Assembly: GCA_025210375.1 (NCBI GenBank)
Contig: JAOASB010000055.1
Location: 1-56,573, forward strand
DNA from: Maledivibacter sp.
Lineage (GTDB): Bacteria > Bacillota > Clostridia > Peptostreptococcales > Caminicellaceae
Length of the DNA: 56,573 nucleotides
Reading direction: 5' to 3'
Of the stretch, positions 1 through 8,818 are shown one piece after another. The position numbers and the translations under genes were made by a program. The notes under the pieces were generated by a model. It searched no databases, was not told the origin of the DNA, and worked only from the letters and a program-made list of their open reading frames with translations. Numbering within the stretch: position 1 is the stretch's first letter; each line of letters begins with the position of its first letter.

Positions 1-1078
1 AACTTACAACATTAAAACATTTTTCTAATACTTCATTTATATCTAATAGGGAATATATATCTTCCTTTGTGATGAAGGAATAGGATAGCATTTGTTTTAT
101 TTTTTCATCAACTCTATCTACTTCATCTATAATTGGTTTAATAAACTCATTGTATTTTTCCTCATATGATAATTTTTTTTCCAAAATCTTAGCACAGCCT
201 CTGATACTCATTAAAGGATTTCTAATATTATGTGCAACACCTGTAGCTAATTCCCCTAAAACAGCAAATTGTTTAAGCTCCTCTAATTGTCTTTCGTAAA
301 TTTTTAATTTTGTAATATCCCTAGCAATTAACATAATACCTACAACTTGGTTTTTGTTATCATTTATAGGACAATACGATAAATCAACATATTTTTCTCC
401 ATATATATATTTTGTAAATAATAGATTTTTAGCATTACATATTTTATTATTTTCTACGACAGATCGTATTCTATTTGCTACAACCTCTTTTTCTTCTTCT
501 GTTAACAATATAGTATATTTTTGTCCTATTAAGTCATTTGGAGTAATTCCCAAAATATCTAATGTAGCTTTATTCGCTAAATTAATTGTTCCATCAAGAT
601 CCCAGCACATAACAGCTACCTCTGTACTGTTGAAAATATTTTCGAAATAATTTCTTTCTTTAACAACTTCATTATCTAGCAACACATTTTCATAGGTTAC
701 CTTTGTAAGAAATTTCATTAAAGCCATATCTCTTTCTGTATAACTTTCATCTACGACACAGAATATAGAAAATACTTTATAATTATGTTGGGCTCGTACA
801 GGAATAACAACTATATCTATACTCTTATCATTTTGGAAAAATTTATATGTGGTTCCATCTTCTAGTTTATATAAATTATCACTTTTTTCTTGTAATAATT
901 TTATTACTATATCATGGTCAACACTTGAATAATTTATTTCTCCATCAATTAGAATTTTTCTATATTTAGTCATGGTAATAAGAGCAAAAAAATCAATTTT
1001 TAGCATTTCATCGACTCTTGATTCTATAAGTTTTTTCAAAGTATTTTCTACAATACAACTAACATCTGAATAAATCAT
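1..1078 (-). CDS. PAS-domain sensor histidine kinase, C-terminus cut by window edge
   Basis: The frame is open from ATG at 1078 to the window edge (359 codons visible), with GGAGGG just upstream of the start. Residues about 1-135 form an N-terminal region of unclear type, possibly GAF-like. Residues about 141-260 form a PAS domain ending in the usual 'ARDIT' motif. A short coiled linker leads to a HisKA domain with the H-box AHNIRNPL, phospho-acceptor His283. The H-box resembles NtrB/KinA-type kinases. No membrane segment is visible, so it is probably cytosolic. The ATPase domain would lie beyond the left edge. The signal and partner regulator cannot be seen. Histidine kinase assignment is firm; function is unknown. 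Confidence 0.88.
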   Translation of the reverse strand, partial: MIYSDVSCIVENTLKKLIESRVDEMLKIDFFALITMTKYRKILIDGEINYSSVDHDIVIKLLQEKSDNLYKLEDGTTYKFFQNDKSIDIVVIPVRAQHNYKVFSIFCVVDESYTERDMALMKFLTKVTYENVLLDNEVVKERNYFENIFNSTEVAVMCWDLDGTINLANKATLDILGITPNDLIGQKYTILLTEEEKEVVANRIRSVVENNKICNAKNLLFTKYIYGEKYVDLSYCPINDNKNQVVGIMLIARDITKLKIYERQLEELKQFAVLGELATGVAHNIRNPLMSIRGCAKILEKKLSYEEKYNEFIKPIIDEVDRVDEKIKQMLSYSFITKEDIYSLLDINEVLEKCFNVVS

Positions 1079-1591
1079 TTTAGACCCTCCACAATATAAA
1101 TTTCTCGATTTAGAAATTTTGCCCTATATATGTATTATTCTATACAATTTGGTTAATTCTTTCAACTTTTCTTGGTTATTTTATTTGAAAGAAAAGCTAT
1201 GTATTGTAAAAAATTCTTTTATTTTATCTGCATCCTATTCTCTCACTAAGCAAATAGTGACTTTCCTTGCCCCCTTTATGACTTTTCACAAAAGCTTCTA
1301 ATCTATTTATCTTTTTTCTCCATATATAAGACAATTTTTCATATTTAATAGTCTTGTCTTTTTAATACACATTCTTCTATAAGCTCATTATCTTCAAAAA
1401 TATTCAAAGTAGAGTAATTTCCTAGAAGAACTTAATAGATAATCATATAACCTTGGATTTTCTTCATAATTAACTTGAGTTATGCAAATTTTAAATAGCT
1501 AAAATTACAAATTCATTTTACACATGAAAACGGCATAAGTCCTAACACTTGTAGAAAGGTCCTATACCCTACACAAGGAGGATTTAAACTT
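1079..1591. other. Intergenic stretch, probable IS left end
   Basis: No convincing gene is seen. The start-proximal part holds the ribosome binding site and presumably the promoter of the leftward kinase gene. The right part (about 1470-1591) leads into the transposase fragment and includes a good AGGAGG site, so it is probably the left terminus of the same insertion sequence. Confidence 0.4.
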
Positions 1592-1816
1592 ATGCCTATC
1601 GATGGTATTGCCAATAATAGCGAAATTTCAAACCACATTAATATCTTAAATTTAGATTTTTCTAAACCCCAGGTTAGTCACCTTAATAATTTAGTAGCAG
1701 GCATAATTAATATAGAAAGTAAAAGAAATATTTCTAATCTATCTAAGAAATTCTTAAGTGGTAAATATAGAAGCTCCGTAACTAGATTTCTAAATAATAC
1801 ACCATGGGATGGATAA
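1592..1816 (+). pseudogene. N-terminal fragment of a DDE-type transposase
   Basis: An intact ATG with AGGAGG upstream opens a 74-residue reading frame whose sequence (MPIDGI start; FSKPQVSHLNNLV and 'SVTRFLNNTPWD' segments) resembles the N-terminus of clostridial IS4/IS701-like transposases. These are normally several hundred residues long. The frame stops just after 'TPWDG'. A few codons of plausible continuation ('DKS...') appear in another frame before the adjacent gene begins, so the element is truncated and frameshifted. It abuts the left side of the G+C-richer Fe-S/reductase block and may mark a rearrangement boundary. Family assignment is from memory of similar proteins and is moderate. 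Confidence 0.6.
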
Positions 1817-1862
1817 GAGTATTACAATAACAGATATACCCTTCTTATACTGCATTTCATTA

Positions 1863-2966
1863 TTATCCCTTCTCCATAGCCATTCTCTTCAACTTCTCCT
1901 TGATGTTCTTTGGAGGAACGTACAAAACAGGTCGGCGGGACATAGTCAACGAACCAGTCGGACAGAAGGAAGCACACACACCGCAACCAATACAAACTTC
2001 ATTATTCACAATTGGTACTTCTATTCCATTCCCTTGTTCACTCATCGTGATTGCATCAATTTGACATCTCTTGGAGCAAATACCGCAGCCGACGCAACTC
2101 TCCAATTCTAGAGATGGTATGAAGTTACTGGAGTGAACAGCAAAAACTTTTTGTTCCTTAATACCCTTAAGAATATGGCAACAACAACCACAGCAACTAC
2201 AAATATAGGTTGGTCTATTCATCACATTATCACAAAGGTGAACTAGTCCCAGTTTCTGTGTTTCTTCCAAAACTTTCAGTAGTTCTTCCACTGTTGCAGG
2301 TTTACCCAGACCTTTGCGTACAATCCACTCAGCTGCTCCACCAAGTGATATACAAGTTTCCTGAGGTGCATCGCAGGCTTTGCCAAGATGAGATGCTTGA
2401 TGGCGGCAGGAACAAAGTGAAATTGACCCACCGCCAGATTGACGGATAATTTCCGAAGCTTTCTCATAGTCTAAAACTTCTGTTTCCACTGCCACAGGAA
2501 TAACATTTTCATAGACTAGGTTCCGCATTACTTTAGTATCAATTCCGGCTATTGCCTCAAACCCTCCATCACTATCGAAGTAACGTTCGAACAATTCCGA
2601 TAATTCTTTCAATTTGATCTGATCCCCAGTTCTCATGAAGGTATACTCAAAAAAACCTACTACCATTGGAACCAACATATAATAGAATTCACCTTTGCGA
2701 GGAATATCCAAAATCAATCCTTTATTAGACATTTCATCTAGGATTATTTTCAACTCATCTTCATCAATTCCAGTGAAAGTTGAAATCTTGTTTAAAGTCA
2801 TAGGTACTAAAGGAAATTTACTTCCAACTAGGGCTTCGCTTTCTGTATAAAGATGATGAAGAATTGCCATGAAGTCTTCGTTAATCTTGACTCCTTCTGG
2901 TGCCTTGCTAAGTCGTTCAGCCAGTGCATGGTAAATCTCTTCTTTAGCATTTATTAAATGTCCCAT
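1863..2966 (-). CDS. Cysteine-rich [4Fe-4S] protein with two C-terminal ferredoxin motifs
   Basis: A 367-residue cytosolic protein. Residues 1-170 have no cysteines and look like a helical/winged-helix region. Then come clustered cysteines C185, C187, C198, C205, a dense run C256-x-CC-x-CCC (256-263), and two classical [4Fe-4S] motifs, C291-x2-C-x2-C-x3-C301 and C325-x2-C-x2-C-x3-C335, each followed by a CP/CQ turn. It could therefore carry two cubane clusters plus one or two less usual metal sites. ATG at 2966 has an AGGAGG-like site upstream. It is separated by about 480 bases from the CoA-transferase but shares its higher G+C, so it may belong to the reductase island as an electron carrier. 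That role is inference; the exact family is not recognised. Confidence 0.8.
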   Translation of the reverse strand: MGHLINAKEEIYHALAERLSKAPEGVKINEDFMAILHHLYTESEALVGSKFPLVPMTLNKISTFTGIDEDELKIILDEMSNKGLILDIPRKGEFYYMLVPMVVGFFEYTFMRTGDQIKLKELSELFERYFDSDGGFEAIAGIDTKVMRNLVYENVIPVAVETEVLDYEKASEIIRQSGGGSISLCSCRHQASHLGKACDAPQETCISLGGAAEWIVRKGLGKPATVEELLKVLEETQKLGLVHLCDNVMNRPTYICSCCGCCCHILKGIKEQKVFAVHSSNFIPSLELESCVGCGICSKRCQIDAITMSEQGNGIEVPIVNNEVCIGCGVCASFCPTGSLTMSRRPVLYVPPKNIKEKLKRMAMEKG

Positions 2967-3448
2967 AATCTTTGTCCTCCTCTTTAAAAGTACGTATATT
3001 TATTTTTCTTAACAATATGTATCACTAAACCTATTATAGCAGCTTAAACTGAAATTATTGCTCTGCCAACTAGTCTTGAAACCGGTATTCCATTACTCAC
3101 AACGGGCAATAATTCTTAATTTGCTATACCCTTCTGTCCATTGCTTTTAGATCTATAATCAAGTAAAAGCGATGTTCTCTCTTGAATTTTTTCAAGTATC
3201 TAATGGATACCATTAGTGAATTCTAACTCTTATCCTCCTGAAGTTTTAAATATCGACCATTCAAGACTATCAAGAGGTTTAGATGCAGATTTATTAAATT
3301 TTTCATATTCTACCATATTAAGAAAACTACCTCACCCATACAGGGTGAGGTAAGTTATTGGGCCTTATGATAACTAGTGTGGTGATGGACCTACGTACTT
3401 CTTTGGTTGTGCTATTCCACCACCCTACTATATAACTTCATCATATTT
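2967..3448. other. Intergenic stretch with decayed coding traces
   Basis: No intact gene is seen. On the minus strand, short frames between about 3320 and 3040 read like pieces of one protein broken by stops and frameshifts: one starts MVEYEKFNKS near 3319, another contains ERTSLLLDYRSKSNGQKG, another ELLPVVSNGIPVSRLVGRA. The parent protein is not recognised. The left side holds the ribosome binding site of the Fe-S gene; the right side holds a hairpin at 3329-3351. Confidence 0.35.
3329..3351 (-). terminator. Hairpin downstream of the CoA-transferase
   Basis: A perfect 9-bp stem (ACCTCACCC / GGGTGAGGT) with a 5-base loop lies about 100 bases after the stop codon of the leftward CoA-transferase gene. 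On the minus strand it is followed by AGTTTTCTT, a modest U-tract, so it is a plausible intrinsic terminator. Confidence 0.5.
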
Positions 3449-4783
3449 TTAGTTGAAATCTTCCTCAAATACGATTCCCAACCCAATCGCCTTCTGCTTA
3501 AGCTCATCACGGAAATCTGGGTGAGCGATGGAAATCATAGCCTTGACACGATCGTTGATACTCTTGCAATACACATCGGCCACGCCATACTCCGTTACGA
3601 AGTACATGGTTTCGCCTCTAGGGGTGGTGACAATGGAAGATGCAGGGAATTCCGTGACAATATTGGACTTCAAAGTACCGTCCTTGTCCTTATAGGTAGA
3701 ACGCAACGCCAGGAAGCATACAGAATTCTTTCCGTTGTTTCTGGCTTTGTTACAACCCTTTACGAAGTCCAGCTGACCACCCACACTGCTGTACTGCAGC
3801 GGACCGATGGCCTCAGAGCATGCCTGACCGGTCACGTCAGCCATGAGGCAGGCGTTGATACCGACGAAATTGTCCTCCTGTGCAACAGCATCAAAGGCAA
3901 TGACATCATCGGAGGTACTTAATTCCACGAGATCGCTCTCACCCAAGAACTTGTATAGTCTAGGCATACCAAAGGCACCAGCAGCCTTGATGCTTCTGAT
4001 CACACCCTGCTCCGCCAGATCAACGCAAGCGTCGGTGACGATTTCGGTGTAGATCTTCAAATTCTTCTTCTTTGCAAGGTCGTATGCAACCGCGTTGGCA
4101 AGGCCACCCATACCGATCTGAACGGTAGAATCGTCATGGATGAACTTCATAATGTGTTCTGCAATCTGTTTATCCACTTTTTCTGGCTCGGAAGGTGGAA
4201 TAGCAGGCAACTCATGGTCGGATCTGCAGAAATAATCGAACTCGCTAACATGGATCTTCAGCACGTTTTCATCTCCCTTGGCAGGAGAATGGTACTTGTT
4301 AAACACGGCAACACGCTTTTCCACGTGCTTGCCCTTCATAATCTGCGGTGTGAAAGTGGTCCCCAGCACACCTATGTTGCAGTACCCGTTCTCGTCTGGC
4401 TCACAGACCTCAGTCATGATAATATTAGCCTTGTAAACATCAGTAGCAGACTTAGGGACATAAGAATATGGAATGGGAACATATTCTACAAGGTTGGCTT
4501 TATGAGCCGCGCGCTCAAGCATGTTAGGGAAGTAAGTTAAAACACGAAACGTTTTCCTGTACTTTGTGTCACTAAAAAGTTTGATGGGCTTGAGGAACAT
4601 ATTGGATAGGATTATGACTTTCTCTAATTCCTCATAGCGGTCAGCTAAAGCGTCCAGCACATCATAAGGAACGCACAAAGTATTGCCCACCCAAATTACA
4701 TCTCCAGATTCAATGATCTTTGCGATATTCTCTACACTAAGTGTATTTTCTTGCACATGCTTCTTCCAACTCTCCATAAACAA
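3449..4783 (-). CDS. Acetyl-CoA hydrolase/4-hydroxybutyrate CoA-transferase family protein
   Basis: 444 residues, the usual length for family I CoA-transferases of the acetyl-CoA hydrolase/4-hydroxybutyrate CoA-transferase type. The C-terminal half has the GMGGLANAVAYDL segment, YTEIVTDA (probable catalytic glutamate), a glycine-rich GAFG turn, EYGVADV and the ISIAHPDFRDEL tail typical of the family. It would move CoA from acetyl-CoA or another acyl-CoA to the carboxylic acid entering the pathway. It lies downstream of the benzoyl-CoA-reductase-like operon, 397 bases from the CooC-like gene, so it may have its own promoter (weak sigma-54-like site at 4927-4942). It shares the high G+C of that operon. 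A second, more A+T-rich paralogue lies at 20091-21380. Substrate not determinable. Confidence 0.88.
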   Translation of the reverse strand: MFMESWKKHVQENTLSVENIAKIIESGDVIWVGNTLCVPYDVLDALADRYEELEKVIILSNMFLKPIKLFSDTKYRKTFRVLTYFPNMLERAAHKANLVEYVPIPYSYVPKSATDVYKANIIMTEVCEPDENGYCNIGVLGTTFTPQIMKGKHVEKRVAVFNKYHSPAKGDENVLKIHVSEFDYFCRSDHELPAIPPSEPEKVDKQIAEHIMKFIHDDSTVQIGMGGLANAVAYDLAKKKNLKIYTEIVTDACVDLAEQGVIRSIKAAGAFGMPRLYKFLGESDLVELSTSDDVIAFDAVAQEDNFVGINACLMADVTGQACSEAIGPLQYSSVGGQLDFVKGCNKARNNGKNSVCFLALRSTYKDKDGTLKSNIVTEFPASSIVTTPRGETMYFVTEYGVADVYCKSINDRVKAMISIAHPDFRDELKQKAIGLGIVFEEDFN

Positions 4784-5180
4784 TACACCTCACTAACTTT
4801 AATATTATTTGCTAATAAAATTTGGCTTTATCTTTCTTCAAAATGCCGTAACGGCTTTTTTAAAATCTCTAGTTGCCTACAATCATATATATGACGCCTC
4901 TAAATCCACATACAAGTCAAAGTCTATGCAAAAATACTCCCAGAACAGCTTTTTTGGGTTTGAGTAGGGTCACCGGGAGTCTTGGACGTAGCAGATAGCT
5001 ATTCGATACTCTGTTGTCTCCAATTCTCCCTCTTGCGCTAGCTCGGTGATTAGTTTAGCTTATCCAAACATACGGGAGATTGATTATGCTAGTTACAACA
5101 TCATCCTTCATCCCATATAAAATGTTCTGATACATATATGAATCACTTTTCTCTATCCCTCCCATGAGAAAAAGTGTCCA
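4784..5180. other. Intergenic stretch between CooC-like gene and CoA-transferase
   Basis: No intact gene. Minus-strand traces from about 5110 to 4970 read like a frameshifted remnant (KDDVVTSIINLPYVW, then in another frame ELAQEGELETTEYRIAICYV followed by a stop); the parent is not recognised. A weak sigma-54-like site lies at 4927-4942. A short GCCG-TAA-CGGC hairpin followed by T residues lies near 4846-4862. Confidence 0.3.
4927..4942 (-). promoter_or_regulatory. Weak sigma-54-like -24/-12 site before the CoA-transferase
   Basis: The minus strand reads TGGGAGTATTTTTGCA. The GG and GC elements are correctly spaced (10 bases between) but two bases of the -24 box differ from the TGGCAC consensus. 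It lies 144 bases upstream of the start codon. No copy of the shared upstream motif was found near it, so this call is tentative. Confidence 0.3.
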
Positions 5181-5942
5181 CTAAAAGTCAGTAATAATTT
5201 TCTTTAGAATTTCGCGCATTGCAATAGGGCAAGCAGAATCCATGGGCAATTCCAGTAGAGACTTACCCTCACGGTCAAAGGAGTTCACCAGTGCATCCTC
5301 GGGCAGATAACCAAACACGTCCAAGCCAACCTTCTTAACCAGCTTTTCCTCTGGCTCATCGTTACGCACACGGTTTAAAACTAGTCCAGCCTGATTGACC
5401 CGAATACCATCCTCGCCCCTCTGAGCAATTTCCATAATACCAGCTGCAGTTTCTAAACTTCTGGCAGACATGTCAGCCACTACCAATAGTACGTCAATAC
5501 TCTTAAGCACCCTCCGGTTAAGCTGTTCTGGACCTGCTTCGCCATCGATAATAGTCACATCGTAATCATCAATCAGGGCATCAATACCGTAGCGTAAAAG
5601 CTCGTTAACCGCACAAAAACAACCTGGCTCTTCGGGACGACCCATAGTCAGGAGGTCGAAACCATCCGCATGGTACAAAATCTTGCGCATAAGCTCTTTC
5701 GTAGGTGCATTATTCAGCTCATTTCTAAGCTGATCCTTGCCAAGCAAGCCCTTGCGAAACTCACTGACCGTTTTTTCCGCTTTGATTCCCAAAGTATAGG
5801 GTAGACTCATAGCAGAATCGGCGTCAATAGCAAGCACCTTGTTTTTATAGCGTTCTGCAAGCATCCTGATTAAAAGAGTTGCAACGACCGTTTTACCTGT
5901 ACCTCCTTTACCAGTAATGGCAATCGATTTTACCTTATCCAT
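5181..5942 (-). CDS. CooC-type P-loop ATPase (MinD/NifH superfamily)
   Basis: 253 residues. The deviant Walker A GKGGTGKT lies at 11-18, AIDADS at 38-43, a C108-x-C110 pair in PGCFCAVN, and VTIIDGEAGPEQ (Walker B) at 129-140. The CxC pair and overall length match CooC-like ATPases that help insert nickel into CO dehydrogenase, and more broadly metallocluster-maturation ATPases that dimerise around a shared metal. No CO dehydrogenase is nearby. The gene is 43 bases downstream of the reductase-like catalytic subunit in the same direction, so it is probably co-transcribed. By inference it serves assembly or activation of the Fe-S cofactor of that enzyme. Such a partner is not part of the textbook class I benzoyl-CoA reductase operons, which makes the cluster unusual. 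Confidence 0.85.
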   Translation of the reverse strand: MDKVKSIAITGKGGTGKTVVATLLIRMLAERYKNKVLAIDADSAMSLPYTLGIKAEKTVSEFRKGLLGKDQLRNELNNAPTKELMRKILYHADGFDLLTMGRPEEPGCFCAVNELLRYGIDALIDDYDVTIIDGEAGPEQLNRRVLKSIDVLLVVADMSARSLETAAGIMEIAQRGEDGIRVNQAGLVLNRVRNDEPEEKLVKKVGLDVFGYLPEDALVNSFDREGKSLLELPMDSACPIAMREILKKIITDF

Positions 5943-5985
5943 TTGAATTTCCTCCCTTTCTATAAGAAAAAATTTCTATGTTGGT

Positions 5986-7263
5986 CTACGCTTTTGCTTT
6001 TGAAAGACGTTCGGCTCCCACAACGCTCTCCATATATTCCGTAATAGATACCTTAACCTCGTCTATACTCTTGTAACGAAGGTCGATAGCATCAAGCTCC
6101 ACTGTTAAGGTAGGAATACCGAATTTATCTTGAATCATATCGGTGACCATCTTAGCTCCAGCAAATGTATGTTTACAGCCCACATGTCCGATAAACATGG
6201 ACACGTCCACGTCATAATTCTCCATGATATTTTCTATGATTTTAACATGGTGTTCGGCAGGACCAGAAGCCCCGTGAATCATAGGAGCAGTCATGGCCTT
6301 CTTTGCCATGGTAACCAACATATCTTCCTTATTATGGATGTCGTTAAAGAGAACACCCTTCTGATATCCGAAACCATCCATCACAAGTATGGCACCGAAT
6401 TCCTTCTCCATCCAATCCATAAGCCCAGCATTGGCCCAAACCAAGTTTTGTAGCCAGGACACACGGTACTTCTCTTCCTTAAGAGCCCCCAGTCCCCTAT
6501 CAGCCATAGCCTTGCCCATATTATACTGATTCTGCATAAACTCTAGCATAGCGGGATGACCAGACATACAGCCCATCATTGTGTTAAGAATCAGCATACG
6601 GCCTGGAAGTGGACATGGCTTCAGCATTCTCAGTTTTGCAATCTCATACATCAACTCGTTGGACTGGTTGGAAATCTCCGCAACTTCAGCAAACCTATCC
6701 CAGTTCATCTTGTTGCCAGTCACTTCTTCCATGAATACAATAAAGTCTTCATATTGCTTAGCCAGATACTTATAACCACGATCATCTCTCCTAAATGGAG
6801 TATCTAGACGGAAGGATGGAACCCCAAGAATTTTGTCAATAGCGGGATGGCAAACACGGGCAGAATCGCAAGGTACAGAGCAGTAAACAAAACCGTCGGG
6901 CTTCAATCCGTAGTCGCCGCATAGTGCAACACCCAGTTCCACCTTATCCAAGCCGCACACAGTGGTAGGAACATACTTCTCTGCAGCATCTACATAGACT
7001 GAGGTAACCTCCACATTACTGGAGATACGAGTGGGCACCATGTCTAGGAAAAAAGGTACCGCATCAAATGCATAAATCAACTCTACAGGAGCAGGACCGC
7101 CGAAGAAAATGACCTTCTTGCCGTTCTTATGGGCATCACGCACGTCTTCCCAATACGCTTTTTGAACCTCAAACATCCACACGGTCTTGGGATTCTTCTT
7201 GGTCATATATCTAATAATGCTATCAACCTGCTTACAGGTATCGGAAATCAAATTTACACTCAT
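5986..7263 (-). CDS. 2-hydroxyacyl-CoA dehydratase/benzoyl-CoA reductase-type catalytic subunit (BcrB/HgdB-like)
   Basis: 425 residues of the HgdB/BcrB family that coordinate an active-site [4Fe-4S] cluster. Cysteines are concentrated at C103, C115, C128, C132 and C138 (segment YCSVPCDSARVC) and again at C363 in GHVGCKHTFAG, the regions where family members place cluster ligands. The middle contains the FFGGPAPVELIYAF segment typical of the family. It pairs with the next gene as the two-subunit catalytic core. The core receives low-potential electrons from the two ATPase subunits to reduce or dehydrate an acyl-CoA. The start ATG has an AGGAGGAC site, 14 bases after the upstream gene. Substrate (aromatic acyl-CoA or 2-hydroxyacyl-CoA) cannot be read from sequence. 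Confidence 0.88.
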   Translation of the reverse strand: MSVNLISDTCKQVDSIIRYMTKKNPKTVWMFEVQKAYWEDVRDAHKNGKKVIFFGGPAPVELIYAFDAVPFFLDMVPTRISSNVEVTSVYVDAAEKYVPTTVCGLDKVELGVALCGDYGLKPDGFVYCSVPCDSARVCHPAIDKILGVPSFRLDTPFRRDDRGYKYLAKQYEDFIVFMEEVTGNKMNWDRFAEVAEISNQSNELMYEIAKLRMLKPCPLPGRMLILNTMMGCMSGHPAMLEFMQNQYNMGKAMADRGLGALKEEKYRVSWLQNLVWANAGLMDWMEKEFGAILVMDGFGYQKGVLFNDIHNKEDMLVTMAKKAMTAPMIHGASGPAEHHVKIIENIMENYDVDVSMFIGHVGCKHTFAGAKMVTDMIQDKFGIPTLTVELDAIDLRYKSIDEVKVSITEYMESVVGAERLSKAKA

Positions 7264-7277
7264 ATTCTTAGTCCTCC

Positions 7278-8420
7278 TTATGCTAACGCTTCTTCAGCGT
7301 CAATCATTTCGATAAAGGCCTCGGCACGAATTGCCAACTGACCTGAGTTTGCCATCAACTCCTCACGCTCCACTACAAGCATAGGAATATTGGCTTTCTT
7401 CATCAAATCGTCGAGGTATACAAGCTCGCCGCCCCAACACTCACAGTTTTGCATTTTCTGATAGATGATACCGTCCACCTTGTACTCCTTGGCCATGTTA
7501 ATGATAAGATTATGTAGCTGGTCATGGAATTCTGGGTCCACCATACGAGGACAGACTGGTCGAGTTATGTAGGACTTAGCAATAGAACCTAGCACATCGG
7601 CATCGTCTAGTTCTACCGGCTCCCAAAGATATCTACTGCCGTAGCACAAAGCGTCCGTAACAATGAGACCGCCCTTCTCCTCAATTACCCTGGTGTACTC
7701 GGGATCATCTAAAGCACTACCAATCACCATGAGACGGATTCGATGATCTGTTATTGGCGTTCTATTCTTTGCATCAGCCAAAAATGCCCTTAAAAGCTCA
7801 TTAAACTCCTCCTTAGGCATAGATGTGGCAGCTAGGGTAATCTTAAGTGTATCAGTACCGCTGATAACAGGATTATCCGCCTTGCGCAACTCATACAGCT
7901 CGCGAATGAGACGGCGAGTCTCGTTATAAAGCGCAACGGATGCTTTCAGCTTTTCATCGGTGATCTGAACACCAATAAACTTCTCGATGCCTTCCTTGAT
8001 ATCATTGAGTTCCCCCTTATAGTAGTCTATACTATGCTCCTTGATCACGCGAGGCGCCGCCAACAGATGCATATATTGCTTATCCTTGTTAGGGTTCATG
8101 TATTCCCAGTTGTCATAAACGCGGGTAGCCATCATGCAACCGTCAGATGCAATAAACCCGTCCAAATCATAAGTACCGTCCATTAGATACTGGAGGCAGG
8201 AACGGGCATAGCTACAGCTTAAGCTAGACATCCATGTCTCAGCCTCGCTATTGTCGGTGCAACCAGTTGCTCTTACATGGATAGGCAACATACCTGCGGC
8301 ATGAATCATTTCCTCGGGCACATGGCAACAGATAGTGCCTATGGCCTTTTTCCCCTGCGCCTTACATTCTTTTAAAGACGGATTCGACATGCTTGTATCA
8401 AATAATCTTTCAAAATTCAT
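7278..8420 (-). CDS. 2-hydroxyacyl-CoA dehydratase/benzoyl-CoA reductase-type catalytic subunit (BcrC/HgdA-like)
   Basis: 380 residues from ATG 8420, which is preceded by CGAGGAGTG; the frame extends upstream to 8498 but without a comparable ribosome binding site. The family signature VPEEMIHAAGMLPIHVR follows C31-C32; further cysteines are C54, C69, C74, C95 and the C-terminal pair C326-x-C328 in QNCECWGGE. The C-terminus ('VVEREELMANSGQLAIRAEA') is the typical ending of the family. It is the partner of the 5986-7263 protein. The reductase-like identification rests mainly on co-occurrence with two distinct ATPase subunits and a ferredoxin, because simple 2-hydroxyacyl-CoA dehydratases normally use one homodimeric activator. 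Confidence 0.87.
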   Translation of the reverse strand: MNFERLFDTSMSNPSLKECKAQGKKAIGTICCHVPEEMIHAAGMLPIHVRATGCTDNSEAETWMSSLSCSYARSCLQYLMDGTYDLDGFIASDGCMMATRVYDNWEYMNPNKDKQYMHLLAAPRVIKEHSIDYYKGELNDIKEGIEKFIGVQITDEKLKASVALYNETRRLIRELYELRKADNPVISGTDTLKITLAATSMPKEEFNELLRAFLADAKNRTPITDHRIRLMVIGSALDDPEYTRVIEEKGGLIVTDALCYGSRYLWEPVELDDADVLGSIAKSYITRPVCPRMVDPEFHDQLHNLIINMAKEYKVDGIIYQKMQNCECWGGELVYLDDLMKKANIPMLVVEREELMANSGQLAIRAEAFIEMIDAEEALA

Positions 8421-8516
8421 AGTTTCACTCCTCGTTTCATATAATTTGTATCTTATGATCCCCCCCTTGGAACAATTGTTTACTGTGTAAACCGTCACTC
8501 CAAGGATTAGGGCAAA

Positions 8517-8801
8517 TTACCATGAATGCACGATTGCCTGCATAGCACACGCTTGTTGGCAAGGTAACAGTTTAGGCCGGTTGTCCATCGGCTTGCACCC
8601 AGCACATTGCGTTCTGAGAGTATTACACAAATCCTTACGAATCACGACTACCTCATCGTCCCAGTCGTCCAGTTCCACTAGAAAAAGTCCCGCTGGGCAC
8701 GCTTTGAGGCAATCCTTTTCCTTACAGACACCACATTTATTGGTGTCAATGGTAATATAATAGCTACCGGAGCCATCTTCATAGCCGTAATTTGCAATCA
8801 T
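8517..8801 (-). CDS. Small ferredoxin-like protein with nine cysteines
   Basis: 94 residues. C23-x2-C26-x4-C31-x3-C35-P is a ferredoxin-like motif; a second set, C59, C66, C69, C81 and C85, is spaced less regularly (CAGCKP ... LPCQQAC). It probably carries one or two [4Fe-4S] clusters. It lies between the catalytic subunit and the BcrD-like ATPase subunit genes, 17 bases downstream of the latter, so it is likely the dedicated electron donor, as ferredoxin genes are in benzoyl-CoA reductase operons. It is not a standard 2[4Fe-4S] clostridial ferredoxin. Confidence 0.75.
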   Translation of the reverse strand: MIANYGYEDGSGSYYITIDTNKCGVCKEKDCLKACPAGLFLVELDDWDDEVVVIRKDLCNTLRTQCAGCKPMDNRPKLLPCQQACAMQAIVHSW

Positions 8802-8818
8802 AACGTTTCCCCCATTGA

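Noticed and set aside
3407..3922. Plus-strand open frame opposite the CoA-transferase, and many similar frames opposite other genes.
   Set aside because: They lie antisense to clear, conserved genes, lack ribosome binding sites and have no recognisable protein features.
4936..4980. Intrinsic terminator formed by ACTCCC/GGGAGT before the CoA-transferase.
   Set aside because: The stem is only six bases with a loop of more than 30 bases; the same bases are better read as a weak sigma-54-like site.
5181..5942. Nitrogenase iron protein or chlorophyllide reductase subunit.
   Set aside because: It has the P-loop of the superfamily but the short CooC-like length and a CxC pair rather than the widely spaced cluster cysteines of NifH.
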